Assembly (NCBI GenBank): GCA_007922195.1 | Contig: ML681997.1 | Coordinates: 14,574,267-14,638,266, forward strand | Direction of reading: 5' to 3' | DNA from: Podocnemis expansa | Lineage: Eukaryota > Chordata > Testudines > Podocnemididae | DNA length: 64,000 nt | Shown: piece after piece, positions 23,116-33,826 of the stretch | Numbering within the stretch: position 1 is the first letter of the stretch | Layout of the letters: every line of letters starts with the position of its first letter | The notes under the pieces: model-generated | Database searches by the model: none | What the model saw: only the letters and a program-made list of their open reading frames with translations | Told to the model about the DNA's origin: nothing | Translations under genes and position numbers: made by a program

Positions 23116-23886
23116 TGTAACCTGCTAGGGTGGGCTCAAATTCACTCAATTGCCCCTCTCCAGTGCCTCACAGAGAAAACCCCTGATGAAAGCAACTGGA
23201 GAGCCAGGATCCAGTTGTTAAAAGGACTCACAGCGAAGACTGCTCAGTTTCCATCCCACATTAAACTATTACTCAACAGAAACGTAACAATGAACTTTAT
23301 TAACTAACTAAACACACCTTATCCTAAAGAACCATGATACATTTAAACAAAACAGTAAGAAACCCAAGAGTCCCAAAGTTCAGGTGGAGTCACCCTTATC
23401 TCAATTGCAGTCTTTTAAGTCCTTGGGGCTTGAATGCAGAACGAAAGCAATCCTCATCCTCTCTAGCTGCAGGAATCTTCAGGCAGATGCCATGCAGTCC
23501 TTTCTTCCTCCTGTGCAGCCAGCACCATGCAATCAGGTCACTGGCCATCCAGGTCTCAGTTCCACTGCAGACAACTCCCCTGCAAAGCAGTCGAAAGCTG
23601 GGAGAAAACATCCTGCAGTCCACTCCTGCTCAGCTCCTTTCACTGAGTCCCTTAGCCAATGTCCTCCGCAGCTCTCTGTTTGCTCCTCTCCAGGCTTCTC
23701 TTCTCAAGCTTCTCCCTGGGTATGCAACTCCAGCACAACAATAAAACTTGTGGAGCATGCTCAGTGTGCTCCCTCATCCTCTTACCAGAAGTTTCTGGTT
23801 TCTGGGCTGCAAAATCTGCCCAGCAACATAACCCAGCCATAAGGGTCCCTAAAAGAGATTGCATCTATTTAGGCACATGGGTTACA
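23116..23886 (-). mobile_element. Solo LTR of an endogenous retrovirus-like element
   Basis: The ends are a 7-bp inverted pair, TGTAACC and GGTTACA, obeying the TG...CA rule of LTRs. CATT flanks both sides (23112-23115 and 23887-23890), a 4-bp target duplication as made by many gammaretrovirus-like elements. Minus orientation is preferred because the minus strand carries AATAAA near 23300, about 180 bases before the 3' end. No internal viral sequence adjoins it, so it is a recombined solo LTR. Overlapping frames inside it are not genes. Confidence 0.75.
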
Positions 23887-23890
23887 CATT

Positions 23891-25424
23891 CAAACCTCAT
23901 CCTTTCCATAGAAAATTTTGATTGTTGTTGTTGTTGAAATACCAAATGCCTTTCACCTAGTATTTTGGTTTTCAGTATAAATAATGTGGAATTGCTGCTG
24001 TAGTGCCTCCTGGAAATTTTCTTCTCTTTGGCTCAGGCCCCCCACCCAGCCAGACTCTTCAAAGATGCACCTCCCCTTTTCAGTAAAGTGGAAGACTTTG
24101 GTGTACAGTACTGTTGTAGTCTGACTAGGATCCCTTGGCCTATCAAGGAGAAAGAGAGTAAGATGTATCCAACCTGCCAGTCCCATGACACGCTGAAGCA
24201 GCATTTCCAAATTGACAAATCTGGCTTTCATCCAAAATATATGTTTTTGATTTTCTTTGAAAAGTCAAAATTTTCTGTGGAACCCCTGCTTTTCCACATT
24301 TGCTGACCAGCTCACACATGTGCTTTCAATCTCTCCTTCCATCTTTCTCTCACACAGGAACACAATGTTACTCTTTACTATAGAGATTGATAGAAAATAT
24401 GAACTCTTTTGCATTTGTGAGTTTAAAGGATAATACAATCTATTCTTCTTTGCTTTGTGTTCCTGAAGTCTTGCCAACAATACCACTGGCTTCTTAGATG
24501 TCTAAGATTGGAAATATCATGGTGTCAGACTACATACTGAAATGCAGGAATTCAGATATTTTTAATTTTGAAGTCCCTTGTCTTTTTCCTTCTGGTCAGC
24601 CAAAATAGTATCAAGCAAAGAACTAGAAACTGAGTATCAAAAACAGCAGCAAAAGCAGCTGCCTGGGAAAAACAAAAATAACACTCAATGGGCAACCTTC
24701 CACATTTTTTCTCAGCTAATAGTGCAAGGGAATTTACTTATGCTTTCTTAAGTCATCAGTGTAAGAACACAGGCATTTTCAGTTATGTTCTATAAGGCAG
24801 ATAGTCAAGATGGTTTAGAATGAAAAGTAATATTCATCTTAATCAAAGGTGTTTATAGTTTGATGTAAAGCTTAGCTCGTTACCTACCAAAGGCAGGCTG
24901 AGGGACCTAACACAAGTAATGATCAATTAATGAAATACACTAAAATAACCATAACTTATTCTGAGGCATCTCAGTACACAAACCTTTGGTTTTATTAGGT
25001 AGACCAATATAAACCATGAGCCAGATCCTTAGGTGGTATAAATCACTCCAGCAGAGCTACATTAGCTCCATGCTGGGTCCCTTATCAATTCCTTAGCTGA
25101 AAACAGGTTTATTGATTCAAGACTTTTGACCTTTTTCTGTCACCTTGAACTCTCCTTTTGGTCCGTCTGTATTCATCTGTTGTTTAGTATCTTATACTTA
25201 CCTTGTAAACTTGTTGGGGGCAGAAACCATTGCTCCGTTGTGTTTATAAAGTGGGATCCTGCTCCATGATTGCAGTTCCACTGTGTTACTGTAAAACAAA
25301 CCAATCATAATACAAGTATACACTTTTATTTATTTATTTTCAAACAATCTGAAAGAAATGTTTGGACCTAGTTTTCATCCCCTAGATGCAAGAGTATCTG
25401 CATACCTACACTTCATGTATTCAC
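23891..25424. other. No gene seen
   Basis: AT-rich. An antisense-overlapping frame pair near 23950-24306 has no family resemblance. GAGCCAGATCCTTAGG near 25018 resembles an old amniote palindromic repeat but is too short to call. Confidence 0.45.
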
Positions 25425-25963
25425 CAAGGGCAAATCATGCCTGACCAATTACATTGCCTTCTGTGATGAGATAACTGGCTTTGTGGATGTGGAGAAAGTG
25501 GTAGACATGCTATATCTGGACTTTAGCAAAGCCTTTGATGTGGTCTCCCATAGTCTTTTTGCCAACAAGTTAAAGAAGTGTGGGTTGGTTGAATGGACTA
25601 TAAGGTGGACAGAACACTGGCTAGATTATAAGCAAGGAGTCCTGTGGCACTTAAAGACTAACAAATTTATTTATCACTTGAGCTTTCATGGGAAAAAATC
25701 ACAGTTATCTGATTTTCTCCCACAAAAGCTCATGCAATAAATACATTTGTTAGTTTTTAACAGTGCCATAAGACTCTGTGCTTGTTTTGCTGAACTAGAC
25801 TAACACGGCTGTCCCTTTGGAACTTGGCTAGATTATCAGGCTCAATGGGTAGTAGTCAATGGCTTGATGTCTTGTTGACAGCCAGTAACAAAAGGAGTGT
25901 CTCAGGTGGTCTGTCCTGTGGCAAGTTTTGTTCAACATCTTTATTTTAATGATCTGGAAGGAG
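25425..25963 (+). pseudogene. CR1 LINE, reverse transcriptase domain fragment, interrupted
   Basis: Nucleotides encode VEKVVDMLYLDFSKAFDVVS then HSLFANKLKKCGL, the reverse transcriptase block around the first catalytic aspartate (YLDFSKAFD). The frame is broken at 25630 by a Penelope-like foldback and resumes at 25837 with CAGGCTCAATGGGTAG through TTGTTCAACATCTTTAT. It is broken again at 25964 by a TTCGAA-type foldback and resumes at 26654. Stops and a 5' truncation show it is inactive. Confidence 0.85.
25630..25824. repeat. Penelope-like family 1 foldback inserted in CR1
   Basis: TGGCTAGATTAT occurs at 25618-25629 and again at 25825-25836, a 12-bp target duplication inside CR1 coding sequence. 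Between them is a head-to-head pair. The left arm starts AAGCAAGGAGTCCTGTGG; the right arm ends with the full tail GACTAACACGGCTGTCCC. The left arm lacks the roughly 35-base tail. Confidence 0.85.
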
Positions 25964-26653
25964 GGCTATATTCACACACAGATGGTTATTTCAAAACAAG
26001 TTGTGTTGAAACAACTTGTTTCAAAATAACACCTTATTTCGAAATATCTTATTTCGAATTAACAAAATGTTAATTCGAAATAAGGAAAAACGCAGGAAAC
26101 GAAATAGCAGGTTCGCACTGCGAACCTGCTATTTTGTTTCCCGCTGCAGGGTGCTGCAGCCCCCTGGGGGTGAGCCGCTGCTGTGGCTCACCCTGCAGCC
26201 CAGAAAGGGGGCTGCAACCCCAGAAAGGGGGCTGCAGCCACTGGCGGGGGGTGAGCCACTGCGGGGTGGCTCAGCCCCCTGACACCCGCGCCCCCAACCC
26301 GCTGGGGGTGTTGGGGGGGCAGCCTGGGCTGCCGGCTGAGCAGCCTGGCAGTGCTTCACCCCTCTGCACCCCGCCTGAGGCTGCAGCCCCCTTTGTGGGT
26401 GCTGAGGATCCAATGTTGTTTCGGAACACTTTCTTCCAAAACAATATGTTCATACGCCTTGTTTCGAAACAAGGGTTTCGAAACAAGTTTGTTTCGACCC
26501 CAAATGGGGTTTAACTTGTTTTGAAACAACACAGTTGTTTCGAAACAATGGCTTCCCCTTGTTTCGAAACAACTGTGTGTCGTGTGAACATGGTTTTTTT
26601 TGTTTCGAAACAACGGGGTTGTTTTGAAACAAAAGTGCTGTGTGAATACAGCC
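25964..26653. mobile_element. Foldback element, TTCGAA-motif family, copy c1, inserted in CR1
   Basis: Ends GGCTATATTCACACACAG and CTGTGTGAATACAGCC form a near-perfect inverted pair. GAG flanks both sides (25961-25963 and 26654-26656). The arms are built from TTATTTCGAAATA, TTAATTCGAAATAAG and TTGTTTCGAAACAA units. A GC-rich core spans about 26135-26410. It aligns along its left arm with copies at 46.1 and 53.2 kb, including the shared phrase GAAATAGCAG. Confidence 0.85.
26090..26145. repeat. Near-perfect palindrome at the arm/core border of c1
   Basis: AAATAGCAGGTTCGCA and TGCGAACCTGCTATTT are separated by one base (26102-26134). Pairing extends a further 7-8 bases each side with one mismatch. 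The sister copies carry the left half only in part. Confidence 0.8.
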
Positions 26654-26765
26654 GAGGAGTGGATTGTACCCTCAGCAAGTTTGAAGATGTCACTAAGGTG
26701 GGTGAAGTGGTAGAGACACTGAAAAGAAGGGAAAGGGCATAGGGTGACCTCCAAGACAAATTAAA
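26654..26765 (+). pseudogene. CR1 LINE, continuation after nested insertion
   Basis: Resumes with GAGTGGATTGTACCCTCAGC then AAGTTTGAAGATGTCACTAA, the CR1 stretch that normally follows CTGGA(G/A)GAGGG. It confirms that the TTCGAA-type element split one CR1. Confidence 0.8.
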
Positions 26766-28427
26766 GGGAACCAAACTCTTCTGTTTAGGCAAAGAATGTC
26801 AGAGCAATGGCCAAAAAAGTTTTCTTACTACTGTGCATCCAAAGGTGATGGCCCACCATTCCTTGGCCTCTCAGCTGAGACTAGTGACAAGGTCTCCGTT
26901 TGGGCCAGATGTACAGTAGATTCTCATATTCGGGAAAATGGACATTTCTGTTTGTATGCTTGTAAACATGACCTGCTCAGTTTCTTTTCTGTCCTCCTTT
27001 TGGTTCAAAATATGAAAATATCCAAGCTCTGATGAAAAATGAGGATTGGATGCCCATAGGTATTTGTAACAATATTAAAAAGGCTGAAATATTGAAGAGA
27101 AGGAAACCGTTTGTGCATTAAATACCTCTTTACGAAAAATATCCTAGTGATTTTAAGCACGCTGACTTATTGCACATGCACAGATCTGTGGATTGAGTTA
27201 TCCCTGAACACACACTGATGTCACTCAAGTCTTGTGATCTGTTGTTAATGATTCACAAAATGCATACTAACTTGAACAACACTTACCAGCTGTAAAGAAG
27301 CAAATTATGATGATCTGCAGATAATGGGTCTCTAGAAAATTTTTTTACTGTACTTTTTAATTCATGCTGTCGTGCTTCTAAGATGCACAGAGATTCAGCA
27401 CACTTAGATGCACCTTAAAGCCTCCTCTAAACACCTTGGGCACTGTCTTATACATGTCGATTGATGGAGCTATTAAGATCTCAATGGATGAACAATAATG
27501 ATTCTATTTGGACCGATCCAATTTCAGTGACTTTGTCTCATACACTTCCATTAAAACTGGAACTGTTACAACCCTAGTGACAGATTACTGGTTAAAAAAA
27601 TAGGAAAAGGAAATTAAGACAATATATTGAATTGCACTGCATTGACACAATAAATAATGAAATGTTCCAGACACCAACCTCTCTCCCCTGAAATTTCTTG
27701 AGGAAAAATAGACATATTTACCACATAGTTGATGAGATAGATAGCACTTAGGTTAAAATATGTGGCAAAGTCTGTATCATGGTAGTATTACAAGATTGAA
27801 TAGATCTCATATTGTGAAGTAAAACTTCAAGTAGGGAACTGGAATCTATTGTAGGTAATCTAACATGGTCACTACCATATTCCTGAGAAAAGTACACTAA
27901 TACACATTTTCAAAAAGCCAGGTTTTCAGAGGATACAATGGGACTGTGGCACAATAGTGTGTGCACCACCACACTACACATATGCACACTCATCTTTGTA
28001 ATTGTATACACAGATAAGATAATAGTACACTCAAGTACATGTTTGTATATGCAACCAGAAGCCTGGCCTTTTCCCTACTAGATCTGGGCCCCAAGCACAG
28101 CGGAGGCTATATGAATTTAGGTTTGAATACAATATAACCCCTGTATTTCAACACTAGTTAGGTTTTTGTCAAGATTATTATTACGAGTCACTGTCTGCTA
28201 CCCTTATTCACATTATACACAGCTCTCCTGGGTGTGTGTGCACATGAATCAACACAGTTCCACTGAAATCAGCACTCCTGGGCTCGTACTAGCTGACTTT
28301 TGAAAGGCGGCATGGAGATATACAAATTCCCATCTGGATGCATTTCTGTAGTTTCACTTGTTGCATCCTCCTTTGAAAATGTTACCATAAATATTTTCCT
28401 TTGATAACAACAAGAGTATATATCTGT
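26766..28427. other. No gene seen
   Basis: AT-rich. CAGTAGATTCTCATATTCGG near 26917 resembles one end of a Tigger-type element, but I found no partner end, so it is not called. Confidence 0.45.
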
Positions 28428-28612
28428 GTCAAAACAGTCTGACAAGATCAGTGAAGTAATATTTTTTATTGGACTAACTTCTGTTGGTGAAAGAGACAAG
28501 CTTACAAGTTACACACAATTCCTCTGTGTTAGAAGTTGGTTCAATAAAAGATATTGCCTCACCGACCTTGTCTCTCTAATATCTTGGGATCAACATGGTT
28601 ATAACACTTAAG
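28428..28612. repeat. Penelope-like family 2 foldback pair
   Basis: The left arm reads GATCAGTGAAGTAATATTTT then GGACTAACTTCTGTTGGTGA. The right arm returns through AATAAAAGATATTGCCTCAC and ends with the tail TCTCTAATATCTTGGGATCA. Family 2 differs in sequence from family 1 but has the same plan: head-to-head arms, with only one carrying the tail that ends in an ACANGGNTATAAC-like phrase. Confidence 0.65.
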
Positions 28613-30170
28613 CAAAAATTTCACTTATTCACAGGTATAATGAACCTCATGTGCATCTCTGCTTAGGTGGTTTAATACTTATATAATGAGCCTGGAAGAT
28701 AATGACAGGGATTATGCACTTTCATTAGCTGTATTTTTGCCTAACACTAAAATTTTCAAAAGCCAAGAGAGAAAAAATGTAGACATCCATTCTTTCCAGC
28801 CTTAGTCACACATTTCCTGTTTGGTTAGCTTTAGGCTATTGTAGTGCTCTGTATATTGGTTTGGATGGCTTTGGTGATTTGAACTGAGTTTCTTTGTAAG
28901 TTAAATAATACTAAACAAATAAAATATAGCACAGATTTCCAGAATGGTGTGTACTCAGTTATGATGACTGCACATTTAATGACCATTATCACTTATGGAA
29001 ATAGTGTCTGTGCGCCTCTTTGTACCATGTACAAATCTGTGCCTATGTACATTAAGGTAAGTGATTTAGATGGCACCTCTGTATTTCACAGCAGCCTTTT
29101 AAAGCTTTCTTTAAAGAACTATTTGCAGATATTATATGTACGTGCAAATCAATGTTAATGAGCATGCTTAATTTTGGCAGATTCATTCAAGGAATTTAGG
29201 AGGTTGGTATAAATACAGCTAGGTAAGGACAGACAAAACCTTTCTATTAGGTGAAACGTCAATGTGTAACCACTGTCAAATAGATGCTCTTGGGCAACTG
29301 TGCAGTCATTACTTGCTATATGGAAAATGGTCATGGATTGTACTGGGTTCTTATGCAGCACTATTATAAAGGAATCCCCTAATCTTGTCCCAGTTAATTT
29401 TGTCAGGTCAGTTACCAGAGTCTGTGGACCAAATCTCATGCTAATAGATGAAGCTTTCTGTGGACAAGTCACCAGCAATTCCCAGCAGTTGATGGAAGGA
29501 TGCACAAAGGTTAACTGGCAATCCCTCATCCCCACCATGTATCTCACAATCAAAGGAAGAAAAAAAGAACAACAGTATAGTAAATAGCATGGCCCAACCC
29601 TGCAGGAGAAAACCAGTTCCAATCAAAGTGAGCGGATGGCCAGTCTTGGACGTTGGAGGGTGATGGAGAGAAGCTCTTTTGTAATGTGTATAGGGGCTCA
29701 ACATTTATGGCTCTCTAATGGAGAATAAACCAATAAAGAGGACGAACAGCCACAGCAAAAGTGCTAGGGAAATCTAGCTTGATGTGAAGCCATTTGAAAT
29801 CAAAACGATGGCCCTGTAACTGACTCCTGCAACCTGCAAAACCCAGGTTCAATAAGAGTGATGCCATGGGAATGTTGACCCTGGATTTGAGGGGTGTTTT
29901 ACCACAGAAGTTAAGTAAATTGACTGCAACTATATTGTGTGTATTTAGTCACCAAGAAGTAACAAAATAAAACACCACATAGTTAAGAGTTAATTTGAAC
30001 AATCAAGGCTTCTGTAGGTGAGGTCAGATGCTTGCTGTAGCCTGGCAATTTCTGTTAATTGCCTGGGAGGAAGGCAGAGAAGAATAAAAATTTTGAGAAG
30101 GAAAGAGAACAAGTGGACGGTTACCTTGAATTTAGGATGCAGAAGCTTATCATGGCTGAGATTGTTAGGC
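28613..30170. other. No gene seen; one 155-codon minus frame of unknown nature
   Basis: The minus frame at 29155-29622 is the longest frame not explained by a repeat. It is matched by an overlapping plus frame and has no motif I recognise, no neighbouring splice pattern that convinces me and no codon pattern to favour it. I regard it as probably chance. Confidence 0.4.
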
Positions 30171-30181
30171 ATATTTTGTTA

Positions 30182-30365
30182 AAAAAACAAGGAGTTGTGT
30201 GACACTTTAAGACTAACAGATTTATTTTTTGCATGCTTCGAAGCATCTGAGGAAGTGGGATCTTCTCCCACGAAAGCTCATGCAAAAATTAAATCTGTTA
30301 GTCTTAAAGTGCCACACAACTCCTTGTTTTGTTACGGGACTAGACTAACACGGCTATCCCTTTTG
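30182..30365. repeat. Penelope-like family 1 foldback with 11-bp target duplication
   Basis: ATATTTTGTTA flanks it at 30171-30181 and 30366-30376. The left arm begins AAAAAACAAGGAGTTGTG; the right arm ends CTAACACGGCTATCCC. The right arm contains an intact hammerhead-like core: CTGAGGA at 30247, a GTGGG/CCCAC stem, then GAAA. The arms are very similar, suggesting a fairly young insertion. Confidence 0.85.
30247..30283 (+). ncRNA. Hammerhead-ribozyme-like motif in Penelope-like repeat
   Basis: CTGAGGA, one extra A, stem II GTGGG-loop-CCCAC, then GAAA, then GC-TCAT-GC as a minimal stem III. Hammerhead ribozymes are reported in Penelope-like retroelements. Doubts: the extra A between the core and stem II, the bases after stem III read AA rather than a U-H cleavage site, and stem I is not evident. 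It may be a decayed ribozyme rather than an active one. Confidence 0.45.
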
Positions 30366-30491
30366 ATATTTTGTTAACATGTAGTATATTGAAGTTTGGA
30401 GAAGTGAGGACTAAGTAGAGGTGTTTTGTGATAAATAGTTTAAAAAGACTAGATAATAAAGCGTACCTTGGAACAGTTCTATGAAGTTATT

Positions 30492-31350
30492 GGGTACGTC
30501 TACACCGTGTGTTTAAGTCAACTTAAGGGCCCTTAAGTCAACTTAAACAAAGCCCTGTCTACACTGCAGGGCAATAAAGTTGACTTTAGCATCAGGTAAT
30601 GTCGACTTTATTACTTCTGCTTATAAAGTCAACTTTACAGTTAAGTCAACTTTATTAAGTCGACTTAAGGCAATGTGAAGGGGAGGTTGCCTTAAGTCGA
30701 CTTAATTGGCCTCCCAACCACAGAAAACATGGGGATGGAGGCTGGCTAGAAGGCAGAACACAGCTGGGAGTGTTCCCAGCTGTGTGGACCACAGCCAAAC
30801 TCCCCACGTTCCCTGACTGATCTCCCTCCTTCTGAGCCGGACTGGGCATCACAGCCCAAACTGGCATTTTCCCCATTCTCAGCCTGCTCTGCATGTCTCC
30901 CCTGTTCTTTGCCCGCTCTGCATGTCTCTCCCATTCTCAGCCCACCCCGCATGTTTCCCCTGTTCTTAGCCTGACCCCACGTCTCCCCTATTCTTTGCCT
31001 GACCCCACGTCTCCCTCGTTCTTTGCCCACCCTGCATGTCTCCCCCATTCTCAGCCCAACCCTGCCTGTCTCACTCCTTCTCTGCCCAAACCCATGTGTC
31101 CCCCCCCTTCTCTGCCCAAACCTGTGTGTGTCCCCCCCCTTGCCCTTGTCAGCCCAATCCTCGGTGTCTCCCCCTTCTCTACCCAAACCCGTGGGTCTCC
31201 CCCCTTGCCCTTCTCAGCCCAGTCCTTGGTGTCTCCCCCTTCTCTGCCCAAACCCCTATCTCCTCCTTGCCCTTTTCAGCCTGACCCTGCCTGTCTCTCC
31301 CCATCTCCCACCAATCCTGTGTGCCTCCCCTTCTCAAAGGACCCCCCTGA
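30492..31350. mobile_element. Foldback element, GTCGAC-motif family, copy a3, right end missing
   Basis: The left end GGGTACGTCTACACCGTG is followed by about 230 bp of TTAAGTCAACTTAA, AAGTTGACTTTA and TTAAGTCGACTTAA units. A 460-bp minisatellite-like core follows. The expected right arm and terminal repeat are absent: the element breaks off where a Penelope-like fragment starts at about 31358. Confidence 0.7.
30885..31345. repeat. C-rich minisatellite in the core of a3
   Basis: About ten degenerate units of roughly 35-45 bases built on GCATGTCTCCCCCATTCTCA and GTGTCTCCCCCTTCTCTGC. The proline-rich frame on plus (30893-31456) and the arginine/glycine-rich frames on minus are translations of this array, not genes. 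Confidence 0.75.
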
Positions 31351-31357
31351 TATTGTA

Positions 31358-31640
31358 AAACAGACAAGGAGTCCAGAGGCACAGTTTAAGACTAACAAAT
31401 TTATTTATTGGATGAGCTTTCATGGGAGAAAAATCCCACTTCAGCAGACAGTTTGAAGATGGGGGAATTTACAGAATGGTAGGAAATAAATGCAGGGGAG
31501 TGTAAGACATAGATCATGTCACAGTCTAACAGCAAATCAAAGCAGTTGTTAAGATTCAAACACTGGGAAATAGCACATGGAAAGAGAAAGAAAGGAAGAA
31601 AGAAAGAAAAAGTTGCTATTTCTTTTAGATTAGATTGTGT
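31358..31640 (-). repeat. Penelope-like family 1, 3' end plus UTR (antisense on +)
   Basis: Starts ACAGACAAGGAGTCCAGAGG and passes the inverted ribozyme-like block. It then continues into AGTGTAAGACATAGATCATG and AAAGCAGTTGTTAAGATTC, the same UTR seen at 53.95-54.06 kb and, inverted, at 48.6 kb. It ends near a GAAAGAAAGGAAGAAAG microsatellite. Confidence 0.75.
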
Positions 31641-31814
31641 GAAAGCAGGATTAAATCCGTGGGTTACAGGAGAGCCAAACCAAATTAAACTTATCTATGA
31701 ACTTTTAAATTCAGTGTTAATGGTACAGTTCAGGAATTAAATGCTAGTTTCTACTAGATATAGCCTGGTATCTGGTTCTGAGAAGAAGTACAACTGACCA
31801 CATTCTTATATGTA

Positions 31815-32545
31815 CAGTGGGGACCCGTTAACACGTGACTGGTTAGCGTGCGGATCCGGTTAACGCGTGCTCCGGTCATGTCCCCCAAAGCCAGCAAGTT
31901 AATGCGCGGGACTCAGTAACGCGCGCTGCTTACAACTGGAAGTTGGCCGGGGCAGGAAACATGTGGAGCGAGCCTTAGTAGTTCTGCCTTGCTCTTTTCA
32001 TGAATATTGTGGAAAAACATGCCATGCTTGATCTCCTTGTCACAGAACGTTCAGTATTTACAGTATTTTTGATTAGTGTGATTAAGTGTAAAAGACACTT
32101 TAGTTTAGGCTTTAGTTCATTACATGCAATATCGTAGATACAGTATTTTAGTGTAGGTTTTAATTCATTACATGTAATAGATATTTTAATATAGGCTTTA
32201 GTTCATCAAGTCCAATTGATATTTTAGTATAGTACAGTACAGTATAGGCTTTCGTTCATTAAGTGCAATAGATACAGTATTTTAGTACAGTATAGGCTTT
32301 GGTTCATCAAGTTCAATAGATCCCTGCTGCTCTCTCCAGCTCGAAGACTGTGTCTTTGGGCTGGCTAGGGTCCCTTGGTGCCAGCTCTGTGCTGCCAGCA
32401 CAGATCTGTGCAGGAGTGAGTGGTTTCTGCTGCACGCGTATGCGCAGAACTTGGGGGACCATTGGTCTCATTTCCACGCAGTCTGCTTAACGCACAGGTT
32501 CCGGGGCTTGTCCCCTGATGCCCACGTGTTAATGAGTCCCCACTG
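31815..32545. mobile_element. Tigger-like (Tc1/mariner) non-autonomous transposon
   Basis: Inverted ends CAGTGGGGACCCGTTAACAC and its counterpart CGTGTTAATGAGTCCCCACTG begin and end with CAG...CTG. TA dinucleotides flank both sides (31813-31814 and 32546-32547), as in Tc1/mariner insertions. Tigger/pogo ends typically read CAGTNNNNCCTCNNTTAACG, which this resembles. No transposase is present. The ends are CpG-rich (CGTGCGGATCCGG, GTAACGCGCGCTG), unusual in this CpG-poor window. Confidence 0.75.
32090..32325. repeat. Tandem array of about 50-bp units inside the Tigger-like element
   Basis: Units follow the pattern ATACAGTATTTTAGTGTAGG, then CTTTAGTTCATTA, then AGTGCAATAG, repeated about four to five times with small indels. 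Confidence 0.7.
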
Positions 32546-32549
32546 TATC

Positions 32550-33541
32550 TGTGACCTGGGCCTCCTGGGATACCCTTCTGAATGTGCCAAAATCAGGGCA
32601 AGCTGTAAAACCAGGGGCGAAGCTTTCAAACCACTGATGGGTGGTACTTTAACCAGTCTTCCAGTCAGTAACAAATCATGCTTCTGGTTCCCCACTCTGG
32701 TCATCACCAAGCATAACAAAACAGAAACAGCCCCCTTTCTGCACATCAGTTTCTATGGTCCCTTCTAGCCACTGGGTCTTTCAAAGAAGTAGGTTCTCCT
32801 GACCCCAAAGGGTCAGCCACATCACCCAGAACAATATAGGCTTGGATCTTACTCAAAATACCAAGCTGCCAGCCAATCCTTTAATAACTACAACTGAAGG
32901 TTTAATATAAAAGAAAACAATCAAAACATGAGAGATGTTAAAGGGTCAAAGTGAAACACATACATACAAATAGTTTGTAGTCCATAGAAAACAAATCCTT
33001 GAAGATCCTGTAGTTTGCAAGTTGGTCCTTTCCTCTGGCATGCATCCAGCAGAAGCAGCAGCTGGGTGGGTCTCAGTCCTTGGTTCAGTCCCAGGAGAAT
33101 AGTACCATATGAGGATGTTGGTTGCAGACAGACTGAAGACTAAAGACAAAATGGAGATAGGTCCCATGCCTTTTATCTCAGAGCCCTTGCCAGATCAAAA
33201 AGGAGTCGGGCCACATGGTCAGTCTGGGTAACTGGTTGAACAGGTTTCTTCTTGGGCCCACTGCAGCTGGTAGGGGGCCATCACGAGGAACAATAGTTTA
33301 GTAGACACCCAATCTGGGAAGGCCTTAAGAACAAATCACTTGGAACACACATAAAAACAAATAGATTTCTAATTTCTAATGCAGCCTTGATATCTACATA
33401 TAAACCATATAATCATTCTTAGCAGATTACAGCTTTTTTATGGTCACCAAACATGGTATATCACATATGGATTATTGCAGATATGAAATATTAATATGAA
33501 AGATAACCATAACCAGTCCCCTGGACCCAGACAGCATCACA
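32550..33541 (-). mobile_element. Solo LTR, LTR family X, copy B
   Basis: In minus sense it begins TGTGATGCTGTCTGGGTCC and ends GGTCACA, so the termini are TGTGA...TCACA. GTATC occurs at 32545-32549 and 33542-33546, a clear 5-bp target duplication. It carries AATATAAAAG/TTAAACC-type sequence near the middle. Its left duplication overlaps the last base and TA of the Tigger-like element, so the LTR landed on that element's end. Sister copies lie at 38.06 and 62.65 kb. Frames shared with copy A reflect nucleotide homology, not a gene. Confidence 0.8.
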
Positions 33542-33826
33542 GTATCACCAATCTGTTTCTTGCTTCCTTGCAAAAAACCAGCAAGAGGTAGGATCAGAGT
33601 TCACCTCAGCTGAGGCGGAAGAAAGTGAAGACAACTGGGCAGAGGAGAAATAGTGAATCCTTGGTGGCACAGCTCAGTGATTCCTACAAGAATAGGGAGG
33701 CTGATTCTCCTCTTGCTTTATAGTAGTTTTATATTTTGCACTGTTTGAATCCATTGCTTTTAGTGAGGATAGTGGGCAACTTTATTATGAATGAGCAAGA
33801 GATACTTGTTGTCTATATAAAACAAG

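Noticed and set aside
23334..23937. Overlapping frames of 90-152 codons
   Set aside because: They fall within a solo LTR with clear ends and target duplication. No viral protein motif is seen.
26356..26792. Minus and plus frames with repeated FRNN and CFET words
   Set aside because: They are translations of TTTCGAAAC repeats in foldback c1.
26917..27040. A second Tigger-like element starting CAGTAGATTCTCATATTCGG
   Set aside because: No matching inverted end or TA-flanked partner was found nearby.
29155..29622. A 155-codon minus frame outside any recognised repeat
   Set aside because: No known domain, an overlapping antisense frame and no supporting splice or promoter context. Kept as unexplained rather than called a gene.
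30893..31456. A 187-codon Pro/Ser-rich plus frame and an Arg/Gly-rich minus frame
   Set aside because: They are translations of the C-rich minisatellite and run into a Penelope-like repeat.
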